From contig JBEKPS010000004.1 in NCBI GenBank assembly GCA_049520515.1, positions 186,001 through 250,000 of the forward strand: DNA of 64,000 bases. The letters run 5' to 3'. The stretch is from JAFAMS01 sp049520515 (lineage in GTDB: Bacteria; Vulcanimicrobiota; Vulcanimicrobiia; Vulcanimicrobiales; Vulcanimicrobiaceae). The notes under the pieces were generated by a model, which worked only from the letters and a program-made list of their open reading frames with translations, was not told where the DNA came from and searched no databases. Below, piece after piece: positions 33,909-42,458 of this stretch (the first letter of the stretch is position 1; each line of letters opens with the position of its first letter). The translations under genes were made by a program, and so were the position numbers.

Positions 33909-34205
33909 GTGGCGGCGCTCTGGCTGATCGAGCACCCCACGCTCGATCCCGAATCGGTCACCGTCCGCGACGTCGTCAACTTCGACACCGGGCCCCGCAG
34001 CGGCCGCATCAAGGTCGGTGCTGGACGCGCCGATCGCGGATGGAACGTCGCGGCATCGCTCTACCGCCAGACGATCGCAGCGATTTTCTTTCGCAAGAAC
34101 CCCGCCGCATCGATTGACGCGCCGGCGTTCATGGACGGCGACGTTCCGATCACGAAGGCGATGCTGTTGGAGCGATTGCGGGGGATTGAGGAGAGTGCAC
34201 GATGA
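33909..34205 (+). CDS. Small protein of unknown function, start or frame uncertain
   Basis: 98 residues from GTG 33909. The frame is open further upstream from 33786 and looks coding (D-F-E-I-L-R-L-A-V-A-A-R-N-R-G-S-L-S-Q-L-K-K), but offers no ATG, GTG or TTG there. An ATG at 33782 with GGAGG-like sequence before it lies in another frame, so a one-base frameshift near 33800-33815 probably separates the real start from the body. The body has W-L-I-E-H-P-T-L-D-P-E-S-V, F-D-T-G-P-R-S-G-R-I-K-V-G-A and a helical end. No family is recognised. Its stop overlaps the next gene (ATGA). Confidence 0.5.
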   Translation: MAALWLIEHPTLDPESVTVRDVVNFDTGPRSGRIKVGAGRADRGWNVAASLYRQTIAAIFFRKNPAASIDAPAFMDGDVPITKAMLLERLRGIEESAR

Positions 34206-34342
34206 GTGATCCCAAACATTTTCCGCTTGTCGGCCTAGCCGCGGTACTTACGCTCTTCGCACTCGTCTGTCATGTGTCGCCGACAATCAGCGTGCCGATT
34301 CTCCTATTCTTGGCTTTTCTCATGTTGGTCAGGGGGACGTGA
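34202..34342 (+). CDS. 46-residue single-helix membrane protein
   Basis: Too short for most gene finders: ATG 34202 overlaps the previous stop (ATGA) and the frame runs 46 codons to TGA. After M-S-D-P-K-H-F-P come two hydrophobic stretches (L-A-A-V-L-T-L-F-A-L-V-C and V-P-I-L-L-F-L-A-F-L-M-L-V) and a final R-G-T, so one or two membrane helices. Translational coupling and its clean hydrophobic pattern support it. Function unknown. Confidence 0.55.
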   Translation: MSDPKHFPLVGLAAVLTLFALVCHVSPTISVPILLFLAFLMLVRGT

Positions 34343-34409
34343 CCATCCAGCGTCAACGCCTCCGTCCCGCATATGGCTGCCTGTTCATCGTCAGGTAGGG
34401 GTCGCATCG

Positions 34410-34425
34410 ATAACAAAATTACTAG
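34410..34425 (+). promoter_or_regulatory. Copy 3 of the intergenic CTAG motif
   Basis: ATAACAAAATTACTAG, 58 bases upstream of the membrane-protein gene at 34483; one G-to-A change from the TAGCAA half. Confidence 0.3.
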
Positions 34426-34482
34426 CAGCCAAGTCCTACCAAGTGAAGAAGCAGGTCCAAAGCTTCTAGAGAAATATCGCGC

Positions 34483-35469
34483 GTGCCAGAGCCATTTGAA
34501 TTGGATCGAATAAAGCGCGTACTTGAACTTATAAGTCGCTTCACTGCAGCTGGGATTACGGGAACCCTCTTCCTCGGAATTATCTGGCTCATAATCTATG
34601 TTACGACCCTGCCGAGCGGCTTCCCAAACATCGGAGTGCAGCCCCTCGCGTCAATCGCGCTTCCGGTATCGATTGGCGGCGTGCTTTGGCTCGCTTTCCT
34701 GTTCGCGATTTTCGGCTCACCCGGCTTGGTCCATTTCCGCGCCGCGAGCATCTCACCGCGGAGAATCCGAACGTCAATTCTCCATCGTTACAATTTGGGG
34801 GCGCTCTCTTTTTACCTCACGCTTTTGATCATCTCGGTGGTTTTTGTCCTCGATCCAGCGGTCGTCGTTTCTCGACCCATGTCATTGTTGTTGCTTTTCG
34901 TTCTCATCGCGATTATCGCGCTGACCACGCCACAAGCGTATCGCATTCCCGGCCAACGGTGGCTCAGAGCTTTTTATTTCCCTTTCGGCGTCGTCGTCGT
35001 TATTCTGTGGTACATCGCTGCGTCGGTTGGCCTCTCCCTTGCAGAGCATATGGTCAACGATGCCTTCCCTTTTGCTTCCCGAAATGACAAGGCATTGCTC
35101 GTCATTGAGTTTCTGAGTGTACTTGTGCTCTTAAATCTAGGGCTGGCGATAAGCGGCCTTCGCCGATCTCTCGGTTTGTGTGGGGCATTCGCTTTCATTG
35201 TGATTCTGATGGGGTGGCGCACCGTCATCGCGCAGCCTTTTCGAGACTATCGGCTTGCTGACTACAAGGCGATATTGGTGTTGTCGAAAGATGCTCATGA
35301 ACTGCAGCGAGTGCTCAAGGATTGTGTGGGTGCGGAGGACAGAGCGATGCAATTTCATGTAACCGTGAAGTCGTCACTCGGCGACACATATGTAGTTCAA
35401 TGCAGGAACTCTTCGAATTGGATAAAGATCCCCAAGACGAGTGTCATCGCTGAACATAACAGTCCCTGA
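34483..35469 (+). CDS. Polytopic membrane protein, unknown
   Basis: 328 residues from GTG 34483. About seven hydrophobic segments (near residues 20-42, 52-82, 104-125, 130-148, 163-186, 202-222, 228-246) indicate an integral inner-membrane protein. The last 80 residues are soluble (L-S-K-D-A-H-E-L-Q-R-V-L-K-D-C-V, F-H-V-T-V-K-S-S-L-G-D-T-Y) with a small alpha/beta look, presumably cytoplasmic. No family is recognised. It is 240 bases before the HD-Hsp90 gene, same strand, within a defence-type island, so it may be a membrane effector, but there is no direct evidence. Confidence 0.75.
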   Translation: MPEPFELDRIKRVLELISRFTAAGITGTLFLGIIWLIIYVTTLPSGFPNIGVQPLASIALPVSIGGVLWLAFLFAIFGSPGLVHFRAASISPRRIRTSILHRYNLGALSFYLTLLIISVVFVLDPAVVVSRPMSLLLLFVLIAIIALTTPQAYRIPGQRWLRAFYFPFGVVVVILWYIAASVGLSLAEHMVNDAFPFASRNDKALLVIEFLSVLVLLNLGLAISGLRRSLGLCGAFAFIVILMGWRTVIAQPFRDYRLADYKAILVLSKDAHELQRVLKDCVGAEDRAMQFHVTVKSSLGDTYVVQCRNSSNWIKIPKTSVIAEHNSP

Positions 35470-35707
35470 CGGAGACTCCGCACCAGGTGTTAACCCGCTA
35501 TCGTCAACGTCACGAGTCAATGTGGCTTGGGACCCAGCAAAAGTGCTACCCGTGCCGATGTTGGTGTCGACACCTTGAGGATGAATCCGGGAAGTTCCGA
35601 TATCGCAATTGTTCGCGCACTAAAACACGCATTGATTCGTGATTGTCAAGGGCTAATATTCATGAGGTCCGAAACGGATAGAGAAACTGAGACGCGAACC
35701 ACCTCGA

Positions 35708-38677
35708 ATGGCTGACCGACTAATCAAACACCTCGAAGCTGCATCCTCGCAGCACTCCGCCCTCGGTACGCTTCGAGATCAGTGGGGCTTCGACCAGCGG
35801 CTGATCCCCAAGGCGCTCCAAAATGTGTCGCGCGCGTTTCCACACTACAGTCTCCACGACGAATCGCATAGCCGTCAGATTCTCGTAAATATCGAGCGTC
35901 TACTCGGTCCGCGTATCGAACGGTTAAGTGCAACCGACACTTGGCTGATCTTGGAGTCGGCGTACTGGCACGATATCGGTATGGTTGTCAACCACGCCGA
36001 CATGATCTCGGCGATCGCGGACACGAGATTTCACGATTTACTCGACGAGATACGCGGCAACAAGGCGCACGATCTGCATCTCTTCGCCGTCACGTTCGAT
36101 CCAGCCGACCTTTCCACGTGTTTCGTCGGTGCGAAATCAGCTGTGGATGCAGTGTGGAAGTTTTCCGAGTTAATGGCGGAGTGGTTTCGGCAGCGCCATG
36201 CTGAACGGGCTGAAAAGACCGTTCAGTCGCCGTGGGACGCGGCGGGTATTCCCTCGCCCCGTACGGAGCTCATTCCCGCGCGACTCTTCCGTATTTTGGG
36301 CAGCGTGTGTCGTATGCACGGATTGCCGTTTAAGTCGCTGTTGGCAACTCGTGGGCTCACCTACAAAGAGACTGGACTAGGACTCGATGATTGCCATCCG
36401 CGTTTTGTCGCCTGTTTATTGCGTCTTGGCGATCTCCTCGACATCGACGACAACCGGTTTTGCCCCGTGATGCAACGGATTGCCGGACCTGATCGACCGC
36501 AGCTCAGCAGAGCCCATGAAGACAAGCATGGGTCGATCAGGCATCTTCGAATCGACCGCGATCGTATTGAGATTACGGCGGAGTGCAAAGGCGTTGATGG
36601 GTACATCGCGACTTTTGACTGGTTCGAGTGGATTCAAAAGGAGATTCAAGATCAGCTGAGCCGGTGGAGCGACATCGTTCCGAGTCGCGATTTCGGTCTC
36701 TTACCAACTCTTGGGGATATTGAGGTGCGGATCGATGGCCCCGAACACGTGCTTTCCGAAGGGCAGCGGCCGCAATTCGAAATCGATCCATCTCGAACCA
36801 TCGAAATACTACAAAGCTACCTCTACAGTTCTCCCTTTGAATGCGTTCGGGAGCTTCTCCAAAACGCGGTCGACGCCACGCTTGTGCGGGTCGGGCTTGA
36901 GAATGCGGCGATGCTCGAGCACGAGTCGATGCCGTATTCACAAGCCGTAAGGGACCTGATCAATCGACGACCGATTCGTGTTGACCTCCACCCACTTCAG
37001 CGAGATGACAACACGCCGACAGGGAAGACACGCTGGATGTTTCGGATCCGTGATGATGGGACCGGCATCAGCAAGAACGATCTTCGATACATGCTGCGAA
37101 TCGGCGGATCGCGAAACAATGTCGAGCGTAAGCGCATCATTGAGTCAATGCCTGAATGGATGAAACCGGCCGGCATCTTCGGCATCGGCTTTCAGAGCAT
37201 CTTTCTCATCTGCGACTCCGTGAAGTTGGTTACGAAAAGCATCCTCACGCACGAAACCTTCGATATTACACTGCATAACCCAACCGGACCGAGGCGGGGG
37301 TCGGTATTGATCTCGCCTCGTTCAAACTCCCCGGCTGAGGAATGCGGGACAACGCTTGAGATTACTCTTGAATTCGATACGAGAGCGCGCGGATGGAGCT
37401 CGTCGTTCGACGGGCGGTCTCGATTTGTCGATACCGTCCTCGCGAATTTCGATCCGCTTCTCGACGACGCGTTGCCGATTGAAGGAGCACACATCGCTGA
37501 CCGTACCGCGGAGTTTTCCCAGAACAGTCCCGTGCCAATCGATTGCCGTCTTCAGTTGGGGCGTGATGGCGTCGATGCTGAGCGTCCAATTCGCACGGAT
37601 GGAGCTTCCTGGCATTACAAAGAGATCGACGGTGAATGGATCGGCTTGCAGTATCAGCCTGTCAGGAAGGGCTACGTTCATCGTCAGGACATGTATTACC
37701 GCGGCCAAGAATTTAACTGGCCAGGTGGCCCCTATCTACCACTCGTTCTCGTTGCGGTCAATTTACTTTCTGGTAAAGCTGATCGCTGGTTGAACGCAAG
37801 CCGCGAAACGGTAAAGGCGGGTGTAGAGGGGGCGTTGCGCCGGCTTGTGTTAGTTGGACTCGAGAAGGTCGTGAGCGATGATCTTACGGCGGCTGGCGAT
37901 GGACCGATCGGCGAACACGCGCGAGATGTGTTTTCGCTCTTTCTCGAAGGGATGGCACTCCATTACGGAGGCGAGTGGACGAAGTTCGCTGCGCGTCTCA
38001 ACCGCGCATGGCTGGACTTACCTGGACGTAAGGGGCATCCGTTTCGGGAATTCTTTGCCCGATCGTCGTGGACGATCAAGTATGTACAGGGCCTTAACGA
38101 CGGGAATGTAGAGGCTGACATTGATGTCAATGACGTCGTTCAGCTGTTGGTCGTGCTTCATGCGTGGATGCGGCAATCGGATTCCAATAGCGTTGAGGAA
38201 ATCATGGGCGATTATGACAGCCAGCATCACTATCAGCAGATGTTCCGCCTGAGCAGTTCTCCGGCATTGCCATACACAGCTGACGTTTTCGCGGTCGAGC
38301 TCTATAACGCTACACGCAGGTCGCACGGGTCCTGCGCACGCTATACGATCGAGACGGATGACATTCGATGGACAAACTTGGTGCTCGAGAACGGAACAGG
38401 ACCTGCGCCACCGCTGTTCACGGCTCCGTCTCGGCTGACCAAGGTAATTCTCTTGCCATTCTTGTTTTCATCGAACAATAGAGCGCGCGATCGGTGGGTT
38501 TCGGCGACGGACACGGAGCTCAATCGACTCAGCCAATGGACGGCTGAACATGTGGCCAATCCCACATCGGTTGCGGATATCCGACGCGCGTACAACGAAC
38601 TGGTTACCTTTATCGACGATGAGATTATGGGGAATTCTGAGTATGGCGAAGAATGGGCGAGTCTACGTCAAGAATGA
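35708..38677 (+). CDS. HD domain - Hsp90-like ATPase fusion protein
   Basis: 989 residues. An N-terminal HD-type phosphohydrolase domain is marked by S-L-H-D-E-S-H-S (about 48-55) and Y-W-H-D-I-G-M (about 86-92), with a further metal-ligand candidate in L-L-R-L-G-D-L-L-D-I-D-D-N (about 237-249). From about residue 355 there is a GHKL/Hsp90-type ATPase: R-E-L-L-Q-N-A-V-D-A (N-box, about 379), R-D-D-G-T-G-I (G1, about 447) and G-I-F-G-I-G-F-Q-S (G2, about 488). The last 400 residues have no known domain. HD enzymes hydrolyse nucleotides or phosphodiesters; fused GHKL modules are expected to change shape with ATP. Such fusions occur in bacterial conflict loci, but this one is not a named system I know. 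Confidence 0.85.
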   Translation: MADRLIKHLEAASSQHSALGTLRDQWGFDQRLIPKALQNVSRAFPHYSLHDESHSRQILVNIERLLGPRIERLSATDTWLILESAYWHDIGMVVNHADMISAIADTRFHDLLDEIRGNKAHDLHLFAVTFDPADLSTCFVGAKSAVDAVWKFSELMAEWFRQRHAERAEKTVQSPWDAAGIPSPRTELIPARLFRILGSVCRMHGLPFKSLLATRGLTYKETGLGLDDCHPRFVACLLRLGDLLDIDDNRFCPVMQRIAGPDRPQLSRAHEDKHGSIRHLRIDRDRIEITAECKGVDGYIATFDWFEWIQKEIQDQLSRWSDIVPSRDFGLLPTLGDIEVRIDGPEHVLSEGQRPQFEIDPSRTIEILQSYLYSSPFECVRELLQNAVDATLVRVGLENAAMLEHESMPYSQAVRDLINRRPIRVDLHPLQRDDNTPTGKTRWMFRIRDDGTGISKNDLRYMLRIGGSRNNVERKRIIESMPEWMKPAGIFGIGFQSIFLICDSVKLVTKSILTHETFDITLHNPTGPRRGSVLISPRSNSPAEECGTTLEITLEFDTRARGWSSSFDGRSRFVDTVLANFDPLLDDALPIEGAHIADRTAEFSQNSPVPIDCRLQLGRDGVDAERPIRTDGASWHYKEIDGEWIGLQYQPVRKGYVHRQDMYYRGQEFNWPGGPYLPLVLVAVNLLSGKADRWLNASRETVKAGVEGALRRLVLVGLEKVVSDDLTAAGDGPIGEHARDVFSLFLEGMALHYGGEWTKFAARLNRAWLDLPGRKGHPFREFFARSSWTIKYVQGLNDGNVEADIDVNDVVQLLVVLHAWMRQSDSNSVEEIMGDYDSQHHYQQMFRLSSSPALPYTADVFAVELYNATRRSHGSCARYTIETDDIRWTNLVLENGTGPAPPLFTAPSRLTKVILLPFLFSSNNRARDRWVSATDTELNRLSQWTAEHVANPTSVADIRRAYNELVTFIDDEIMGNSEYGEEWASLRQE

Positions 38678-38780
38678 GAGAGTCGAACTGTTCGCACTCC
38701 GAACAAACGCCCCCGAACGGTTGCAGTTTCTGTGAACAATAGCAAATGAGCAAGAGTGCTTCAAGGGCGGAAAGCGGCGA

Positions 38781-39020
38781 ATGAGCGATCAAAGACTCCG
38801 TGAATTCGAAGACGCAATTGCCGCACCTGGCCTAACCTACGTCGCGTTCGATGGTGCGACGCTACGACTTCGCTACAACGATCAGCCGAACGACGCAGTG
38901 ATTCGGTTGCGAAGACCTGTCGATCTGAGCGAACTAAACGCGTTCGCGATGGCAACCGCGAATAAGTGTTCTTGCCCTGAACCACTCTTTGCGGGGATTC
39001 TCGGAATCCGAATCATTTAG
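38781..39020 (+). CDS. Small protein of unknown function
   Basis: 79 residues from ATG 38781 with GGGCGGAAAG upstream. Mixed alpha/beta composition (L-T-Y-V-A-F-D-G-A-T-L-R-L-R-Y-N, V-D-L-S-E-L-N-A-F-A-M-A-T-A-N-K-C) and no hydrophobic helix. It follows the HD-Hsp90 gene by about 100 bases on the same strand. Not recognised; could be a small accessory of that gene. Confidence 0.45.
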   Translation: MSDQRLREFEDAIAAPGLTYVAFDGATLRLRYNDQPNDAVIRLRRPVDLSELNAFAMATANKCSCPEPLFAGILGIRII

Positions 39021-39157
39021 CTCGGCGCGTCGCCACACATTAAACGGGGTGCGGCGAAATGGCGACGACGTGAGCAGTCGCGATCCGGAAACGATCTCCG
39101 CTCCTTTATCCGGTACTCAAGGCGTCGTCCGCGATCGCATGCGTTGCCGCGCCGTCG

Positions 39158-41389
39158 CTATTCGGGCTGCAATGATTTCGGCTGCGTCCAGGTTTTGGCG
39201 AGCTCTAGGATCTGGTGCGCAACCTCGCTGCCGCGCTGACGAGTGAGAGTCATCCCTTTCGGCAATGTACCCGGCTCGATGTTGAGTAGATAGTTGTGAA
39301 GTGACTGAAACCGATTGTGGGGCGTCGTGCGATTCTTACGGTCGAGCAGTTGCGAGAGCGAAAGCCCGTCTTGCAGACCTCGCTCGATCATTTCGATCTC
39401 TCCAATGTCCAGCAACTCAACTGGCTCCGTATCGACAAGGATACGATCATCGTCAGCAAGATTCTTGAGCAGCCCGGTAATGACATTTACGCGTGGCCAT
39501 TCTTGGGGTGCCACGATAATTGGGAAAATCCGTTGCCCCTCCGTCCGCGGGACGTGTGGTAGGAGCCTGCCCGCGCGGAAACTGCGAATGTTTTGTTCCA
39601 ATTGCCTAGCCTTCCCAGCGATCCCATGTTCAAGGTCCTTAGCAATCGTTAGGTCATCGAGGCGGAGGACAGACGCAAGAAGGTTAGGCCGTTTAGCGAC
39701 AACCTCGATAAAGAGAACATCGTTTCCCTCCGTTATGATGACATCGGTACTGCGCCGCCCCAGTTCATACTCATGATCCGTAAAAACCGTTGCATCCGTT
39801 CGATTTGCATAGCCATTCGATAGCAGCTGCGCTACGTATCGTTCAAAAAATTCACTCCAAAACCGCGAGAATCGGAGATGGTTCTCATTGCCTTCGTTGC
39901 GATATGCATCGAAAAGTGCAAAGTAGATCCCGTCGCCAAGCTTGTTTGTAACTAAGGCAGGAGAAGGGACGAAATAGAGACCGTCGTCCGATAATCCAAC
40001 GGGTTTGCTCCAGAGTGGTCCGGCGCCGGCAAATGAAAGCGATCGTTCCTTGTGCCAGTCTTCTCGAAGCGTACTGACAGGGACGCTGTTCTGGTCGATC
40101 CATGTCCGCGTCACGCGCGTGTCTGGCACACCGTGCTGCCACTGATCGAACGTAAATGCGACGCCCATTCGTTCGACGTCGTCCCAGCGCTGCATTGCGG
40201 AACAACGCGACAATAGAGCGTAGGCCGCAGCCATGTACTCAAGTGGCGTCAGCTGCGTAAACCGCTGAAAGTCTACGTCTATCGGTAAATAGTTATTCGA
40301 TGCAATCGCGTCAGCCGATCTGCTCCACTCAAGAAACGCGTTCGTCCGCGCAATTAAATCATGGGGATTCTCGAGCTGCAAGGGTCTCGACCTGAGCTCC
40401 GTTGCCAGTAGGTCAGTCGGTCCTCGCGTGAACTCGACGGGGGAGATCTCCTCGCCGAGCAATTCGTTTGCCATAAGGATAGCTTTCGTAAAAATATCTG
40501 AGGCCTGACTAGGATCTGCACTGCCATCAGAACCACCCACAACTGCAAGTTTGAGAACCGCGAAAAGCGATTCACGCGTAAATAAGAGCGCTTTTGAATC
40601 GCTCTGCAGTCGACGCAGAAGAGCCGGGCCGTAAAGGAGCTGCGAAGTAAATTCCTTGACAAGCTGCGCTTGATGTTGTGGATCCTCGACCCCAAACTGC
40701 CATGATATTGCTGATATCCCCGCCGACAACATGACGACATATGTCCACGGAAGTTGACCGATCAACTCTTGTAACGCTTCACGTGTGGGCGCATCACCGA
40801 AGAAGTCGCTGAATATAAGAGGTATGAGGAACCCTAAACGTCGTGACACAGCTTCAGTTCCGCCCCACGGCAAGGTTGAAATTGCCTCGGCAACGGCTTC
40901 GGCGATCTGAACAGCCTGCGCAATTCCCCAGATCTGTTGCGTCTCGGGATGCGTTGCGCTATTTCGGAGACGTCGTATGCCTTCCCAGACATTTTGTGCC
41001 CTCGCCGACAAGTAGCCAAGTTGTGCAAGATGGCTAATGCGCAGTCGCAACGGTTCTCGACGATGCATCTGAACGCTTCGCGCGAATTCATCGAGTGCGA
41101 AGTCAGCGACGCGAAGCAGCTGCTGTGCGGCAAGCGTTACGAGAGGATAGTACCAGTAGGAGTACGGCATGGCGCCGATTGCCAACGAGAAGGCACGACG
41201 AACCTCGAGCGGTATACTGTCGTCGAGGTGAATCGAGCGCGTTGATCTGAGAATATCGGTCGGCAAAAGAGCGCGTGTTGTCCCCTCTTCCATCGCAACC
41301 ATTGCGCCCATTACGGGATCCGGTTCAAGAAGATTGTCGACCGTCGGTTCTTTGAAGCCGAATCTTGGAGGTACGCGTTCTTCAGACAT
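39158..41389 (-). CDS. Large protein with predicted PD-(D/E)XK nuclease domain
   Basis: 743 residues from ATG 41389; the frame extends to 41470 but into the RES gene. The N-terminal third is helical and contains R-R-L-R-N-S-A-T-H-P-E (R-N-x3-H), which resembles the catalytic patch of HEPN/DUF4145 domains. Near residues 545-570 lies S-T-D-V-I-I-T-E-G, then V-L-F-I-E-V-V-A-K-R, the D ... E-x-V-A-K arrangement of PD-(D/E)XK nucleases. The C-terminus is basic and helical. Its start overlaps the RES toxin stop by 8 bases, so it may be translated with the RES/Xre pair. Both assignments of active sites are from motifs only; no named family comes to mind. Confidence 0.75.
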   Translation of the reverse strand: MSEERVPPRFGFKEPTVDNLLEPDPVMGAMVAMEEGTTRALLPTDILRSTRSIHLDDSIPLEVRRAFSLAIGAMPYSYWYYPLVTLAAQQLLRVADFALDEFARSVQMHRREPLRLRISHLAQLGYLSARAQNVWEGIRRLRNSATHPETQQIWGIAQAVQIAEAVAEAISTLPWGGTEAVSRRLGFLIPLIFSDFFGDAPTREALQELIGQLPWTYVVMLSAGISAISWQFGVEDPQHQAQLVKEFTSQLLYGPALLRRLQSDSKALLFTRESLFAVLKLAVVGGSDGSADPSQASDIFTKAILMANELLGEEISPVEFTRGPTDLLATELRSRPLQLENPHDLIARTNAFLEWSRSADAIASNNYLPIDVDFQRFTQLTPLEYMAAAYALLSRCSAMQRWDDVERMGVAFTFDQWQHGVPDTRVTRTWIDQNSVPVSTLREDWHKERSLSFAGAGPLWSKPVGLSDDGLYFVPSPALVTNKLGDGIYFALFDAYRNEGNENHLRFSRFWSEFFERYVAQLLSNGYANRTDATVFTDHEYELGRRSTDVIITEGNDVLFIEVVAKRPNLLASVLRLDDLTIAKDLEHGIAGKARQLEQNIRSFRAGRLLPHVPRTEGQRIFPIIVAPQEWPRVNVITGLLKNLADDDRILVDTEPVELLDIGEIEMIERGLQDGLSLSQLLDRKNRTTPHNRFQSLHNYLLNIEPGTLPKGMTLTRQRGSEVAHQILELAKTWTQPKSLQPE

Positions 41390-41984
41390 TGCGATTTCGT
41401 TGTGGCGGGAAAGGTACCACGTTGGAACTTGCCGGCACGTCGAGGGGGGCAGGGCGCTCGGCGACGTCACGATAAAGCGCGTAAGCCGGTGGTTGCGCGT
41501 TATCAGTGAAGATCACGAGATTCGTGCCTTCATCGCGACAGCGACTTGGAGCTCTGAGTGCCTCCAAGCCGAGCTCAACAAGTACAGATCCAAGCACTTG
41601 CGTCGGCGCATTTCCGCGAGAACGCACATGGACGGGGGCACAGAGTTCGTCTGTTGTCGTCTGCAAGCGCTCGAGAACGGTCGCATCCGTCAAATCGAAC
41701 ACGCGCGTAAGATTGAATTCTACTGTGTACATGGTATGGGGTGACAGCGGATCCTCGTCGGTGTATAGTTCCGTCACTTCCGCGAGCGCAGTCATGCGCT
41801 GAAGCGACGTATAAAGAACGGCGATACCAGGCGGATTGTATCTTCCGCCTTCTCGGTGTGCACCGATCGATGAGAGTTCGTAGTTCGCGTAACGTTCAGG
41901 GAGAAAACGTGTCGCGTAGCCCGCAAGCGGAACGGGTTGGATCTTAGCCAAGACGATCCGTAACTCGCTCGCTGGGCCAATCAC
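41382..41984 (-). CDS. RES-domain toxin (predicted NAD+-degrading)
   Basis: 200 residues. The RES signature is clear: Y-A-T-R-F (N-terminal Arg region), G-G-R-Y-N-P-P-G (about 46-53), V-L-Y-T-S-L-Q-R-M-T-A-L-A-E-V (about 55-70). RES toxins deplete NAD+ by phosphorolysis or hydrolysis and arrest growth. The ATGA overlap with the upstream Xre/DUF2384 gene is the standard arrangement, in which the upstream protein is antitoxin and autorepressor. A 20-residue Pro/Asn-rich tail follows the domain. Confidence 0.9.
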   Translation of the reverse strand: MIGPASELRIVLAKIQPVPLAGYATRFLPERYANYELSSIGAHREGGRYNPPGIAVLYTSLQRMTALAEVTELYTDEDPLSPHTMYTVEFNLTRVFDLTDATVLERLQTTTDELCAPVHVRSRGNAPTQVLGSVLVELGLEALRAPSRCRDEGTNLVIFTDNAQPPAYALYRDVAERPAPLDVPASSNVVPFPPQRNRNV

Positions 41985-42397
41985 GAGTACTCGGCGGTAC
42001 GCATCCGGTTGACGACGTCCTCGAGTTCGTCAATCCGTGACGGCGAGAGCAGATCGATGGGGCGCTCTCGTGCTAAGGCACGATTGGGGCGGTGCAGCCA
42101 ATTGCGAACCGCGACGGGATCCTCTCCGAGCGCTTCCTTCGCAGTATCGTAGATGCTCCAGAGGCGCCGCAAAATCTCTTGAAGCGGAGATGCGTCGGGT
42201 GTCTTGCGCACCGCTTCATAGTTGAGTCCGGTCGCCTTGCAAAACTGAGGAAGCGTAAGGTTGTAGAGCTGCGCGATGCGCCGCGCATCTAGGCGGCCTG
42301 ACTCCTCGTTTTGGATCTCTTCCTGGGCATCATACACGGGAGCGCCATTCCCGACAAATTCCCGAGAACCCTCCCGGTAATTTACCCAGGGACTCAT
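41981..42397 (-). CDS. Xre/MbcA/ParS (DUF2384) antitoxin of the RES pair
   Basis: 138 residues. Central HTH-like region (R-R-I-A-Q-L-Y-N-L-T-L-P-Q-F-C-K-A-T-G) and C-terminal toxin-binding domain with A-L-G-E-D-P-V-A-V-R-N-W-L-H-R-P-N-R-A-L and R-P-I-D-L-L-S. It should bind the RES toxin downstream and the operon promoter. Its last codons overlap the toxin start (ATGA). Confidence 0.88.
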   Translation of the reverse strand: MSPWVNYREGSREFVGNGAPVYDAQEEIQNEESGRLDARRIAQLYNLTLPQFCKATGLNYEAVRKTPDASPLQEILRRLWSIYDTAKEALGEDPVAVRNWLHRPNRALARERPIDLLSPSRIDELEDVVNRMRTAEYS

Positions 42398-42458
42398 TTC
42401 ACCAGGCGCCGCGCCAGCGCTCGCCTAGGGATCTTCGAAACGACGACTCGGGGTCCAG

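Noticed and set aside
35527..35715. 62-residue plus-strand frame before the HD-Hsp90 gene
   Set aside because: No good ribosome site, no family; only its overlap with the next start is suggestive.
38644..38736. 30-codon frame overlapping the HD-Hsp90 stop
   Set aside because: Plausible start but very short, no family and no strong ribosome site.
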